64,000 nt of DNA from an uncultured Desulfuromusa sp. Lineage in GTDB: Bacteria; Desulfobacterota; Desulfuromonadia; Desulfuromonadales; Geopsychrobacteraceae. Where the stretch lies: assembly GCF_963675815.1 (NCBI RefSeq), contig NZ_OY776574.1:1110001-1174000 (forward strand). The letters are read 5' to 3'. Shown piece by piece: positions 52,422 to 60,700 of this stretch (its first letter is position 1; the number at the start of each line of letters is the position of its first letter). The notes under the pieces were generated by a model. That model was not told the DNA's origin. It saw only the letters and a program-made list of their open reading frames with translations, and did not search any database. The position numbers were made by a program, and so were the translations under genes.

Positions 52422-52505
52422 TCACGCACCTCTTCCCAAGGCAGACGGCCTGAAAAAACCGAAAAACCAAAAGAAAAAGCTAAAATAAGAAGCGTTAAAA
52501 GTCAT
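52422..52505 (-). CDS. Phenylalanine-rich leader peptide for aroF attenuation
   Basis: A 27-residue peptide: MTFNASYFSFFFWFFGFF (18 residues), then RPSALGRGA and a TGA at 52424-52422. Nine of the 27 residues are Phe, with one Tyr and one Trp. The codons around 10-18 are a dense Phe block (TTT/TTC). It has an AAGGG ribosome site 8 bases before the ATG. The combination of a short peptide rich in the pathway end product, a pause-type hairpin and a terminator before the biosynthetic gene is the textbook pheA/trp-type attenuator. Confidence 0.85.
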   Translation of the reverse strand: MTFNASYFSFFFWFFGFFRPSALGRGA

Positions 52506-52545
52506 GATTTAATCCCTTATTCTTTGACGCGCAGATTACACAAGG

Positions 52546-52557
52546 GTACAGCTGTAC
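52546..52557. promoter_or_regulatory. Palindrome in the aroF promoter region
   Basis: GTACAGCTGTAC is a perfect 12-base palindrome about 40 bases upstream of the leader peptide. A -35/-10-like pair (TTGCGT, TAATCT, spacer 17) on the minus strand would place it between the two boxes, as an operator. It may be a repressor site; regulator unknown. Confidence 0.4.
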
Positions 52558-52597
52558 GCAAGTAAAAAAACACTAGGGGCCTCAATACTATTTTCAC

Positions 52598-52626
52598 TTG
52601 ACAGTCTTTGCCCCTTTCGATATAAA
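52598..52626 (+). promoter_or_regulatory. Promoter of tRNA-Phe
   Basis: TTGACA (52598-52603) and TATAAA (52621-52626), spacer 17, 13 bases before the tRNA. Confidence 0.85.
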
Positions 52627-52639
52627 CGGACTTCCTTTT

Positions 52640-52715
<76 letters not shown>

Positions 52716-52723
52716 GAAACTTC

Positions 52724-52757
52724 AAGGGGTTGCGTCAATGGCGTGACCCCTTTTTAC
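52724..52757 (+). terminator. Terminator of tRNA-Phe
   Basis: AAGGGGT (52724-52730) with ACCCCTT (52746-52752) and a T-run. It is 9 bases after the tRNA CCA, which suggests host DNA still continues here. Confidence 0.75.
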
Positions 52758-52818
52758 TTTTTAACCCTTTCCTTGATGATACTATGACCTATTACTCATC
52801 TACTGTAACGCGCCGCGC

Positions 52819-52853
52819 GATTTGGCACTAATTAACGATTGATTTGGCACTAA
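52819..52853. repeat. Two 13-bp direct repeats 22 bp apart near the prophage boundary
   Basis: GATTTGGCACTAA occurs at 52819-52831 and again at 52841-52853, i.e. with a 22-base period (two helical turns). A TG dinucleotide that could be the element end is at 52804-52805. Mu and related transposable phages have transposase-binding sites of this period at their ends; arm-type integrase sites are another possibility. Confidence 0.6.
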
Positions 52854-52878
52854 ACATTTTGAAAAATTTCATCGTAAA

Positions 52879-53082
52879 TCAACTTTCCGCTCGTCCTAAA
52901 TCGGCCATATATTCCAACCCTTTTACAGCTACGCTGGCCACCCCCGGAATTGACCCTTTTCTGGCTTCCCACGACTGGTATGTTCGGTAGGCTGTTTCGA
53001 GTTTTGCAGCCATTTTTTTTACTGCCCCCCTCTTGTCACCAACAAGTTTTATTCGTATCGCTTTTAGATCTCTGCCTGTCAT
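52879..53082 (-). CDS. Small XRE-like helix-turn-helix protein of the prophage
   Basis: A 67-residue protein with an HTH shape (RGAVKKMAAKLETAYRTYQSWE) and a hydrophobic C-terminal helix. It resembles short XRE-type regulators at phage ends. It lies at the edge of the prophage on the same strand as the tail genes, and a palindrome (53100-53118) sits just upstream. Function could be control of its own gene or of nearby phage genes. Confidence 0.65.
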   Translation of the reverse strand: MTGRDLKAIRIKLVGDKRGAVKKMAAKLETAYRTYQSWEARKGSIPGVASVAVKGLEYMADLGRAES

Positions 53083-53281
53083 TTTACTTTCCTTTTCTTG
53101 TATGCAATATCAGCATACTACTACACTTGAAAAACGGGGAAGTAGTAAATCTAAGCGCCATATTTTTGATCTGATGGACTTTATCGAAAGTCTTAGGCTT
53201 TCCTATGCGGTGCAAAAACTTTTTTTTATGAATATCGTCCCTTATATCGAGTTATTAACAGGCAGTTAAAGTTCGTTTAAA
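53083..53281. other. Region upstream of the XRE-like gene
   Basis: AT-rich, no gene seen. GTATGC (53100-53105) and GCATAC (53113-53118) form a perfect inverted repeat with a 7-base spacer about 18 bases upstream of the XRE start, a likely operator for that regulator. Confidence 0.5.
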
Positions 53282-53359
53282 TTACCAGCTTTGAATGATA
53301 AGCTCTTGCAGCCAAACTCTTGGACCTGGTGATCGGGAGTTGCTGATGGCGCTTTGTAA
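53282..53359 (-). pseudogene. Degenerate copy of the tail-protein 3' end
   Basis: A short open stretch with no start, between a TAG and TAA, ends SNSRSPGPRVWLQELIIQSW. The 26 bases 53305-53330 match 53565-53590, in the end of the fibronectin-type gene, at 24 of 26 positions, and both are read in the same frame (RSPGPRVWLQE here, GRPGARVWRQE there). It seems to be the remnant of a second or exchanged C-terminal end. Confidence 0.55.
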
Positions 53360-53420
53360 CTATGCCATCGACAAAATTTATCAACACGGATAAGTCCTTG
53401 AACGGAGAGACAAGGAACTA

Positions 53421-53448
53421 TTGATTTTTCCCGTGTCTTTGCTACAAT
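53421..53448 (+). promoter_or_regulatory. Promoter of the candidate prophage small RNA
   Basis: TTGATT (53421-53426) and TACAAT (53443-53448) with a 16-base spacer, on the strand opposite to the tail genes. Confidence 0.55.
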
Positions 53449-53454
53449 TTTTAT

Positions 53455-53521
53455 CGCTGGGCAGCCCCTCCAAAACCTGCCCGGCAAAAGGCCCTCGGCA
53501 CCCCCTCGCCGGGGGTTTTTT
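53455..53521 (+). ncRNA. Candidate ~67-nt small RNA with two C-rich hairpin loops
   Basis: Predicted transcript from the promoter above to a strong terminator. Hairpin 1: GGGCAG (53459-53464) with CTGCCC (53477-53482), loop CCCCTCCAAAAC. Hairpin 2, the terminator: CCCTCGGC (53492-53499) with GCCGGGGG (53508-53515, one G-U), loop ACCCCCTC, then six T (53516-53521). No open reading frame with a ribosome site fits. Two C-rich single-stranded loops are the mark of sRNAs that pair with Shine-Dalgarno sequences. This is an inference from sequence shape. Confidence 0.6.
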
Positions 53522-53526
53522 AATAA

Positions 53527-53937
53527 TTAAAAACTCGCACGACCCCTTGTCGTGGGTCCGTCTTCTTGCCGCCAAACTCTTGCACCTGGTCGACCGAGAA
53601 TAATATGGCTATGGCCGGAACGATTTGAATTGACAATGTTGCTGTATGTGCTTTCGTTTGCTTCCGCGTCGTAAGCCGTGACTGTAAAATAATAGATCAC
53701 ATCGTCAGTCAAATTTGTGATTTGGTATGTCAGCACATTGCCAACGTCAATCGGGCTGTTCCCCTGCGTTGATCCGCTACCATCCCACTGTCCAGCGACG
53801 TATGGCGCTGATTGATAGTAAATTTTGTAGCCAATGGCGGGCTCTGTTGGTGTTTTATCCCATGAGAGCTTGACATCCTGTGCAAAAGACATGGACGCGA
53901 AAAAGCATAAAAAAATGGAAAAACCAATAGCTTTCAT
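53527..53937 (-). CDS. Secreted fibronectin type III-domain protein of the prophage tail cluster
   Basis: A 136-residue protein with signal peptide MKAIGFSIFLCFFASMSFA-QD and one fibronectin type III domain (VKLSWDKTPTEPAIGYKIYY to YSNIVN near residue 105). The tail (residues ~107-136) is basic. It overlaps the SGNH-like gene by 4 bases (ATGA), so it is the last gene of the tail-fibre operon. A signal peptide is unusual for a virion part. Confidence 0.75.
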   Translation of the reverse strand: MKAIGFSIFLCFFASMSFAQDVKLSWDKTPTEPAIGYKIYYQSAPYVAGQWDGSGSTQGNSPIDVGNVLTYQITNLTDDVIYYFTVTAYDAEANESTYSNIVNSNRSGHSHIILGRPGARVWRQEDGPTTRGRASF

Positions 53938-54761
53938 TGCACCTCAAGTGTTGTTTGCCCTGTAACATCGATGAGCATCTGTCCACTGTCATCAATTAAA
54001 AAAAGTCCACCGGCAGTAAATTGGATGGTTTTTGCTATAGATATAGCCGCAGCCCTTTGATCTGCATCTAAGTCAGCAACGCCAGAATAATCTAATGCAT
54101 CAAGATCAAATCCCAGGGAATTAATCACCGTGACTGCAACCATAAAATTTCCGAGCTCTGTATAGTGATACTCGTTTGTGTCACCAGATTGATACCAAAC
54201 CGCTGATGGAGTATAGACATCCTGCAACCGCTTTATATTTGCATCAACATCAGCAACAATAACGGTCACACCGCTGCCAGATAAAGTTTCTACGCTGTCA
54301 TAAAGCTGCAAGTTGTAGTCCGTCCAATCTCTGTAAGCCTCTGCTTCACGACCAAAGGAAAAGGCAGTTTCATAGCTAATCACAGCGCTTGGTGAGTCTG
54401 ATGCAATATTTGTCATATCGGCTTCAAATGTTGTACCAAAGGCCGCAGCAGTTGCTTGCCCTGTCAAATCCTGGTTTCCAGATTCCTGAAAATGCACCCA
54501 ACTCAGTTCTGCCTTACCAGCATACCCGTCATAGGCGGCATGTGACCCATCTAAACTACGCCCACCAACACCATTAATCTCTGTGGGGGATGTCCCTAAA
54601 ATATTACCAATACACTCAGGAGATGAAGTACACGAAGAAGCCTCTGAAGCGCGACCATCAGTTTGACTGTCCCCCCAAAATCCCCATGTTGTGCCAATGT
54701 CTTCAGCAGCAAAAACAGGTGCGGACAGTGCGAGTATCAGCGTAACTAGAATTGCAACCAT
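53934..54761 (-). CDS. Secreted SGNH/GDSL-like hydrolase of the prophage tail cluster
   Basis: A 275-residue protein with signal MVAILVTLILALSAPVFAA-ED. GFWGDSQTDGRA near residue 27 is block I (GDSxT) with the nucleophile Ser; NGVGGRSLDGSHA near 62 fits block II, and NEYHYTELGNFMV near 197 holds the possible catalytic His of block V. I do not see the block III Asn clearly, so activity is uncertain. It would act on esters of surface polysaccharides. Overlaps the fibre gene by 16 bases and the next gene by 4. Confidence 0.65.
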   Translation of the reverse strand: MVAILVTLILALSAPVFAAEDIGTTWGFWGDSQTDGRASEASSCTSSPECIGNILGTSPTEINGVGGRSLDGSHAAYDGYAGKAELSWVHFQESGNQDLTGQATAAAFGTTFEADMTNIASDSPSAVISYETAFSFGREAEAYRDWTDYNLQLYDSVETLSGSGVTVIVADVDANIKRLQDVYTPSAVWYQSGDTNEYHYTELGNFMVAVTVINSLGFDLDALDYSGVADLDADQRAAAISIAKTIQFTAGGLFLIDDSGQMLIDVTGQTTLEVQ

Positions 54762-56653
54762 ACCGTCCTCCTGCGCTGATATGTGCTATCATTCACCGTG
54801 TCCCAGGGATCGTTCGGGGTTGGAGCAACAGTTGTACTCGTACCATCCGCCATATTCCTTCCAATATCCGGCGTGCCGTAATCATCTTCACGATAATACG
54901 TAGACCCCTGAGAAGCAGTTAACCCCAACCATATATTTGTCGTTTCCGGCAAATTAAGTCCGCTGATATTCGCTGTTATTGTGTGGGCTGTTGAGTTTGT
55001 CTCGTCAAACTGAGATGATGACCAGAGCAGATCGCCGGGCTCACCGGCGTTGTCTTCATAGACCATCAGAATAAATTCACCTTCCCCAACAGTTGCATTA
55101 ATGGATACAGGCTGGCCAGAACAGCCGAGTTCAAACATAGTGACTTCATGATAAGCCCCGGTTGACGGGGTTGATGGTGCATATGCTGTCTGAGTACCAA
55201 TGATCCCAGAACATGTGTTTGCAGCGGCATCTTGCGTGTATGCCCCACTGACAACCAGAACTCCGTTTGCAGTTTTAAAGCTCACTGTCTCGGATGTTGA
55301 TGCAACAACAACATCACCACTACTAAGAGTTGCCGGATCAGGGGTTGTGGTTGTTTCCGTTATCGTCAGTGATCCACCTCCCAGTAATCCATCACTATCA
55401 GTCATTTGATTTACATCAAACGTAGCAGGGAAACACACGCCGGAATTAGTCGTCCATATTTCTGTCGCTGTTTCGCACGTTGCCTGCGTTTTGTACTGAG
55501 TATCTGAGCAAATTCCACATGCGACCAGCCTAACAATATCCCCGACATTAACCCCATAATCTAAATATGCAGCACTCCCAGCAGATGAAATATTAAATTT
55601 TAGATTGAGAGCGGTTTGTTGGGCTGTACTGACCGGTTTGTCTGCATCACTGGTATTGTCGACGTTTCCCAGTCCCACTTGGGCAGATGTAACGCTGTGT
55701 GGGTTGGCTGTGCTGCTGGTATGATTGGTTAGGTCCGTGGCTGGTGCTCCACCCAGATCGGCAGCAGTCAAAGGAACCCCGGCGACTTGATAGCCATCTA
55801 CAGTGGGAAGGTTGACTGCGGTCAGTGCCAATCCGGCAACAGGTGTCCATGTTTCGGTGTTGGCCTCGCATGTTGTTTGATCGGTGTATTGCGTATCGGA
55901 ACAATAGCCGACGTCGACAACGGCAACGACATCACCAATATTGAGCCCGGTGTCAAGCAGTGCGGCGGTGCCTGCATCAGCGGCATTAAGTTTTGCATCA
56001 AGTGCGGTTTGTTGGGCTGTGGAAACCGGTTTGTCTGCATCGCTGGTATTGTCAACATTGCCGAGGCCCACCTGTGCGGGGGTAACGCTGTGGGGATTGG
56101 CTGTGCTGCCGGTATGGGTGTTGAGGTTGCCCTGGACAGCTGCCGCCGATCCTGCGGGGTCGGCACCGACCTGTGCCGGGGTGTAATCGCCGGTTTGCGT
56201 AACAATCGCCCCGGTGCGTCCAAAGACGGAATCAACAGCCCCTGTGCCGTCCTGGCCGTCTATGCCGTTGCAGACATAGCCGGTCGTGAGGATCTCGCCG
56301 GGTTCGAGGACACCGCTGGCGTCGGCATCGAGACCTGTATCAATTTTGACTCCACCGGCTGCACAATTTTCCCCTGCAGATTCAGTCGTCAGCCCAATCA
56401 AGCTGGTTATGCCATCGTCACCGGGTGGCCCTGCTGGCAGATACGTGGGGTTTCTGACATCGCCAAGCTCAATATGGACTGTACCACCCTGACCATCATT
56501 AGCCGCCGGGTCCCAGGCGACGATCACAGCATCGTCCGGAGCGGATGCTTGCGGAGTGTCGATGTCTGGATCATACCAGCGCTTGGTCGTCACATCAGCA
56601 TAGGCTGGAGACGCCAGCAAAACGATGATGAGTAACAATCTGATTATTGCCAT
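54746..56653 (-). CDS. Tail-fibre-like protein with signal peptide and repeated fibre motif
   Basis: About 635 residues with ATG at 56653 (GGAGG site; an upstream TTG adds only two residues). Signal peptide MAIIRLLLIIVLLASPAYA-DV. Contains a collagen-like GPPGDDG stretch, two copies of the phage fibre segment NPHSVTPAQVGLGNVDNTSD, and two copies of a Cys motif CSDTQY-x2-Q-x-TCE near residues 255 and 385. The C-terminal ~180 residues are a beta-rich domain. Both DNA repeats (55611-55724, 56004-56117) fall in the fibre segments. Fibre repeats suggest host binding, but a Sec signal argues that the protein is exported. Confidence 0.75.
   Translation of the reverse strand: MAIIRLLLIIVLLASPAYADVTTKRWYDPDIDTPQASAPDDAVIVAWDPAANDGQGGTVHIELGDVRNPTYLPAGPPGDDGITSLIGLTTESAGENCAAGGVKIDTGLDADASGVLEPGEILTTGYVCNGIDGQDGTGAVDSVFGRTGAIVTQTGDYTPAQVGADPAGSAAAVQGNLNTHTGSTANPHSVTPAQVGLGNVDNTSDADKPVSTAQQTALDAKLNAADAGTAALLDTGLNIGDVVAVVDVGYCSDTQYTDQTTCEANTETWTPVAGLALTAVNLPTVDGYQVAGVPLTAADLGGAPATDLTNHTSSTANPHSVTSAQVGLGNVDNTSDADKPVSTAQQTALNLKFNISSAGSAAYLDYGVNVGDIVRLVACGICSDTQYKTQATCETATEIWTTNSGVCFPATFDVNQMTDSDGLLGGGSLTITETTTTPDPATLSSGDVVVASTSETVSFKTANGVLVVSGAYTQDAAANTCSGIIGTQTAYAPSTPSTGAYHEVTMFELGCSGQPVSINATVGEGEFILMVYEDNAGEPGDLLWSSSQFDETNSTAHTITANISGLNLPETTNIWLGLTASQGSTYYREDDYGTPDIGRNMADGTSTTVAPTPNDPWDTVNDSTYQRRRTVWLQF
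55611..56117 (-). repeat. Pair of ~114-bp direct repeats inside the fibre gene
   Basis: 55611-55724 and 56004-56117 are imperfect direct copies, about 393 bases apart, coding the NPHSVTPAQVGLGNVDNTSD-type segments. Equal frame and length point to an internal duplication. Recombination between them would delete one fibre repeat in frame. Confidence 0.7.
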
Positions 56654-56811
56654 GTCCAAAAACCTCCCGTTTCGTCGGTCAAAATGTTTCCGTCTTCGTC
56701 GGTGATGTATTCTCCGTCCGGCAATTCCTCATCTGCGGCCAGCAGCGGCAGAGCAACCGGATCGGACTGCGGATAAAACACGTCAGCCAGGTTGACTCGA
56801 ATCATAGCCAT
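56644..56811 (-). CDS. Small phage protein of 55 residues
   Basis: Begins MAMIRVNLADVFYPQSDPVALP and ends DETGGFWTWQ, acidic in the middle (DGEYITDEDGNILTDE). The start overlaps the end of the preceding gene (ATGGCTATGA) and the end overlaps the fibre gene start by 10 bases, so it is part of the tightly packed tail operon. No family recognised. Confidence 0.65.
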   Translation of the reverse strand: MAMIRVNLADVFYPQSDPVALPLLAADEELPDGEYITDEDGNILTDETGGFWTWQ

Positions 56812-57134
56812 GAGAAACCCACCCCTATTTTATTGACCGCACCTTGTTTAATAACAGCCCACTTTCCAGTTGATATCCTTCTTGCAAGAACGCCCCACCT
56901 CTGTTTAGCCCCTGTGGACATTGCCGCAATCGTGGTCGGCGATATTTCCAGCAAAAGATCGGTTCCGGAGACAACGACGGCTTCGATTTGGCCGATCTGA
57001 GCTGCCGTTGTCATGTCTATGACTTGAACCCGAAACTCATAGTCCGATAGATCTTCAATTCCCGGTGGCAGAGTTAACGGCAGTGTTTCCGTCCAATACT
57101 GACCAGGTGTCACTTCAATATCTTCTCTTTGCAT
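56802..57134 (-). CDS. Phage tail-associated hypothetical protein
   Basis: A 110-residue protein starting MQREDIEVTPGQYW; beta-rich (DYEFRVQVIDMTTAAQIGQIE). Similar in outline to N-terminal baseplate-binding domains of tail fibres, but this is only a weak resemblance. An earlier TTG at 57140 is poorly placed relative to the ribosome site. It sits between the DUF4376-type gene and the 55-residue gene. Confidence 0.5.
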   Translation of the reverse strand: MQREDIEVTPGQYWTETLPLTLPPGIEDLSDYEFRVQVIDMTTAAQIGQIEAVVVSGTDLLLEISPTTIAAMSTGAKQRWGVLARRISTGKWAVIKQGAVNKIGVGFSWL

Positions 57135-57169
57135 TTTCAAAGCCCTTTTGATGAGGGTTTAACGTTTGT

Positions 57170-57742
57170 TTAAATCAGAGCCCATTCTTCGGCCCAGATG
57201 GTTTCGATATCGTATTCACCGGCTTCAATACGTGGCCAGCAAGCTTCTTCGCAATCAAAACATTTGTCAGAGTGATCGCTAAATGCTTGACCTAAAGCAG
57301 TAAATTCAGCAGCAGTCAGGTTGCGACGTACATCATCTGCAAATTTCCATCGCACCGATGTTCTGAGTCCGGCAGTAATAGCAAGTCCGATCTGGGTTGT
57401 TTTTGATTGCGCCCGGTCATCACTATGAACCGGAAAACCGTTGTATTCGTAGCCACCGGTTTCAACCTGCCAGCGTTTTTTTGCCAGTCGTGATTTTGCT
57501 TCTGCAATTAACTCTGCTGCCGTTTTAACTTTTGCGACCGCCTGACCGGCACTGATTTCATAACGCTCGACAAACTGATGATGAGTAATATTTATCGGCA
57601 GCGAGAACCATGCAAGCTGCTGATCCGGATATCGTGCATCGATACGCTCAAATATTTTTTGATGTTGCCCCGGTGATTTGATCCCGCCGCGAACGTGGAC
57701 AACAACATCAGTGCTCTGCTCATAAACAACCAAAGTGCTCAT
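57170..57742 (-). CDS. DUF4376-like phage tail protein
   Basis: A 190-residue protein. From ~80 on it follows the DUF4376 pattern (RLAKKRWQVETGGYEYNGF, then DDRAQSKTTQIGLAITAGL, WKFADDVRRNLTAAEFTALG), which is common near tail fibres. N-terminal half unknown. The ATG has a GGAGG site; the gene abuts the J-like gene. Confidence 0.65.
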   Translation of the reverse strand: MSTLVVYEQSTDVVVHVRGGIKSPGQHQKIFERIDARYPDQQLAWFSLPINITHHQFVERYEISAGQAVAKVKTAAELIAEAKSRLAKKRWQVETGGYEYNGFPVHSDDRAQSKTTQIGLAITAGLRTSVRWKFADDVRRNLTAAEFTALGQAFSDHSDKCFDCEEACWPRIEAGEYDIETIWAEEWALI

Positions 57743-60700
57743 TATTGTCCTCCCTGGAATGCCAAATATTTCATGTCTCCGGGGATGGCTGCTGTGCCAC
57801 CTGATGTTTGTAGCTCAATATCCCGCAACGTTGCTGTGGCAACGGCATTGAATCTAAACCGATGTCGCCCGCTGGTCAGTGTTGGCGTCACAAACTCTTG
57901 ATACATCTCTGTCAACCATTTAAATGCAACCATAGTTGTCGAGTTATTCGTGCTGCCAGGTGTATAGGGTTGATTAATCAAATTAGCAAAACCGGTCGGT
58001 GCCGCTGTGTTTGTGACGTTATCGTCGTCAAGAAATCCAGCAGCAATGATCAGCGCACCTTCTGTTTGAGCTGTAATTTCAGGGGAATTTGGCATGCCGC
58101 TGCTACCGGCTGCAAAAACCGATATCGCATCCAACGTATCAGCATGGACGCCGCGCAGAGTGACGGCAATAAATGTTGAGTTTTGGTCTGGCAGTCCGCC
58201 GTCGTCAACAAAAGAATATGTTGTCGGCGATGTTGCACCGACGCGTTGATAAACGCAGACAGCACACATATTTTGTGATGTTGAGTTTAAAACTGTTGTC
58301 CATCCGGCGGGAACGTTATGTGCATCTTGCCGGTCTTTTGTCAGAAAAACGAAAATGACATCATCCTCGGCAGACGATGGCAAGGTATAGCTTGCTGAGC
58401 CGTCTCCGTCATAGTCGGATGTCGAATCAACAATGGTGATATCGGACCCGTCTGCCGGTTTGATTGCCAATGTTGCCGATCGCCAATCATCAGATCCTGA
58501 CCCACTAAAAGCTGCGGGGTTGATATATCCAGGGTCGCTTGTTTTTGTCCCTAGCAGGGTTTCAGACCCCCATGCTGACCCTGTCCATGATGAGTAATAA
58601 ACACCGACATTCCCAGCCCCGGATAAACGACAAATCATTTTTATGACGTCATCAACTGAGCGATCCGTGGTTGAATCATAATAAGTATCGCCAACTGCGA
58701 GCGCTGTGTTTTTTGTCAATTCGATGGCCGTTGCCCCGGAAAATTGCAGCTCACCGGTCGGCATAAACCCTTCCCGCGTGATCATTTCTGCTTTTAAAAC
58801 CAGCTTTTGATCATCAGATTGTAGAGCTGATGCGTACAACGTGTTGTCATCTAAAAACAGAAAAACCCGGATATCATCTGTTGTGAAATCATATTCAAAA
58901 TCCTGGTAGACCCCGCTGGACGCGATACCATCTTCCATGCGACTGACGGAATCGACAAGAACCCCGCCAATTGAGAATCTGACCCCGTTGCTACCAATCT
59001 CCGCATAATCGCCATTTTCCAGTGTTGACCGGATACCGCCGGATGTGAGTTCGATAAGTGATTGCAGGGCGGTTGCTGTTGCATCTGCATTGTCTACAGG
59101 CTTAGTCCCTCCGTCATCGGTTATATCAGACCAATCAGTGGATTGGTTGCTCTGGACACCAACGGAGAAGCTCTCTTCGTCACTCCATGCGCTTGCAAAA
59201 CCGTCTTTAGATAAAGCTCGGCATTGAACACTATAGGCAAGAGATGGAGTTAAACCCGTTATAATTGCTGGATTTCCAACGACAATAGACCACCCGTCAT
59301 TACTGCCAATAGATTGGTAGCGAACCTCGTATTTATGTGCAGGAACACGCCCACCGATTGGTGATAGGGACACTAGGATTGAATAAGACATGCTCCCATC
59401 CGCTGTCAGTGTTGCGGACTCTGTGCTTATTGACGTAATAGATGGGATATCCGGTATCGTTATAGCTGAATCCACAGGAACGCTTATGCCTGGATCGTAG
59501 TCTGGTATCGTTGATAAATCCGCGGCCCACACTTCAGGGGCCGCATCGACATAGTAAATTCGTGCCGTTAAATCTTCAGACTTTTCAATGTGGTGGATTA
59601 TTTTCAAACTTGTTTCTTGGTCTGACTCACCAAACATTGCCAGATCTTCAATTTCAGGAGCGTCAGCGATGGCTATTGATGTTTCAAAAACTAAAGTATT
59701 TGTCTCACCAACATCAAGAGTAACAGCGCGGTAAATATCACCACCGGAGGATAATCTAAACCTAAGTGCGTATGTTTTGCCTGTTTCCATTGTGACAGTT
59801 TCATCGAGAGTCACAGCAATAGCGTCGCCCGTGGTCGCGTGGTAAAAAACCTCTTTTACCCGCCCACTGTACAGCCCGTGCATGGCAACATCATCAGTGA
59901 CGCGGATAAGATCCCCGCGGGTACAGACAAGATGTTCAACATCGACCATGCGACTGTGCATCTCTGGTCGTAACTGCGCCACGGCGAGGTAATACCGGCC
60001 TTGCTTATAGGCTTGAGAATGCTCAGTTATCCCTAGCGTTTCGATTTTATCGATGCGGGTCGCTGTGGCTTCGGTGTAACCGTCATTCGGGACAAATATC
60101 TGTTCCTGCCGGTATCCTGCGGAGGCGTCGATATAGTTGACGTAGACTCCGTGGATCTCATCGAAAGACTTTGACCCGTCAACGTCCCAACTGTTTCTTG
60201 GGGTCAGCCATTGCTTAACCCCGCGCTCTTCAATAACTGCGGTGTCTCTGACAACTGAGTGGAGCCCGTCTTTGTTGGCATAGCTTGCCCGTCCAATGGC
60301 AGCTATATTGCGGACCATCTCAAACGGAGACGTTCTCGCTGTTTGCACGGCATTATAAAAGTACCCGTAGAGGTCTGTTTCTTCCGCCCATTCTTGCAAT
60401 TCCGTCAAGTCAAGCCGACTGTCAGCAAGGGGCGATTTCATCGGGCTACCCTGGAATACGTGCCGATATAACGCGGCTGGCTGACTGGTAGGCTGTTCAA
60501 CCCACTCTGTCCCCGTCCATGCGGGGCAAATACTTTTAGCGACACAGTTGTATTGGTCGATAATGTTTTGGAGCTGGTCTGTCGCCTTAATTCTGAGCGC
60601 AACTTTGGCAACGCCAGAAACAGCTATAGGATCGCTGTTTTCAATAGAGCGCAATGTTGACCATGTTGCTGTGTCGTAAATGGTTTGCGTTTCAAGAGGA

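Noticed and set aside
53305..53590. A diversity-generating retroelement (template/variable repeats)
   Set aside because: The two copies are only ~26 bases, their differences are not at adenines, and no reverse transcriptase is present.
55787..56635. A long 282-codon frame on the plus strand opposite the fibre gene
   Set aside because: It is antisense to a repeat-rich, well supported tail gene, has no ribosome site or neighbours on its strand, and its residues reflect the fibre's repeated codons.
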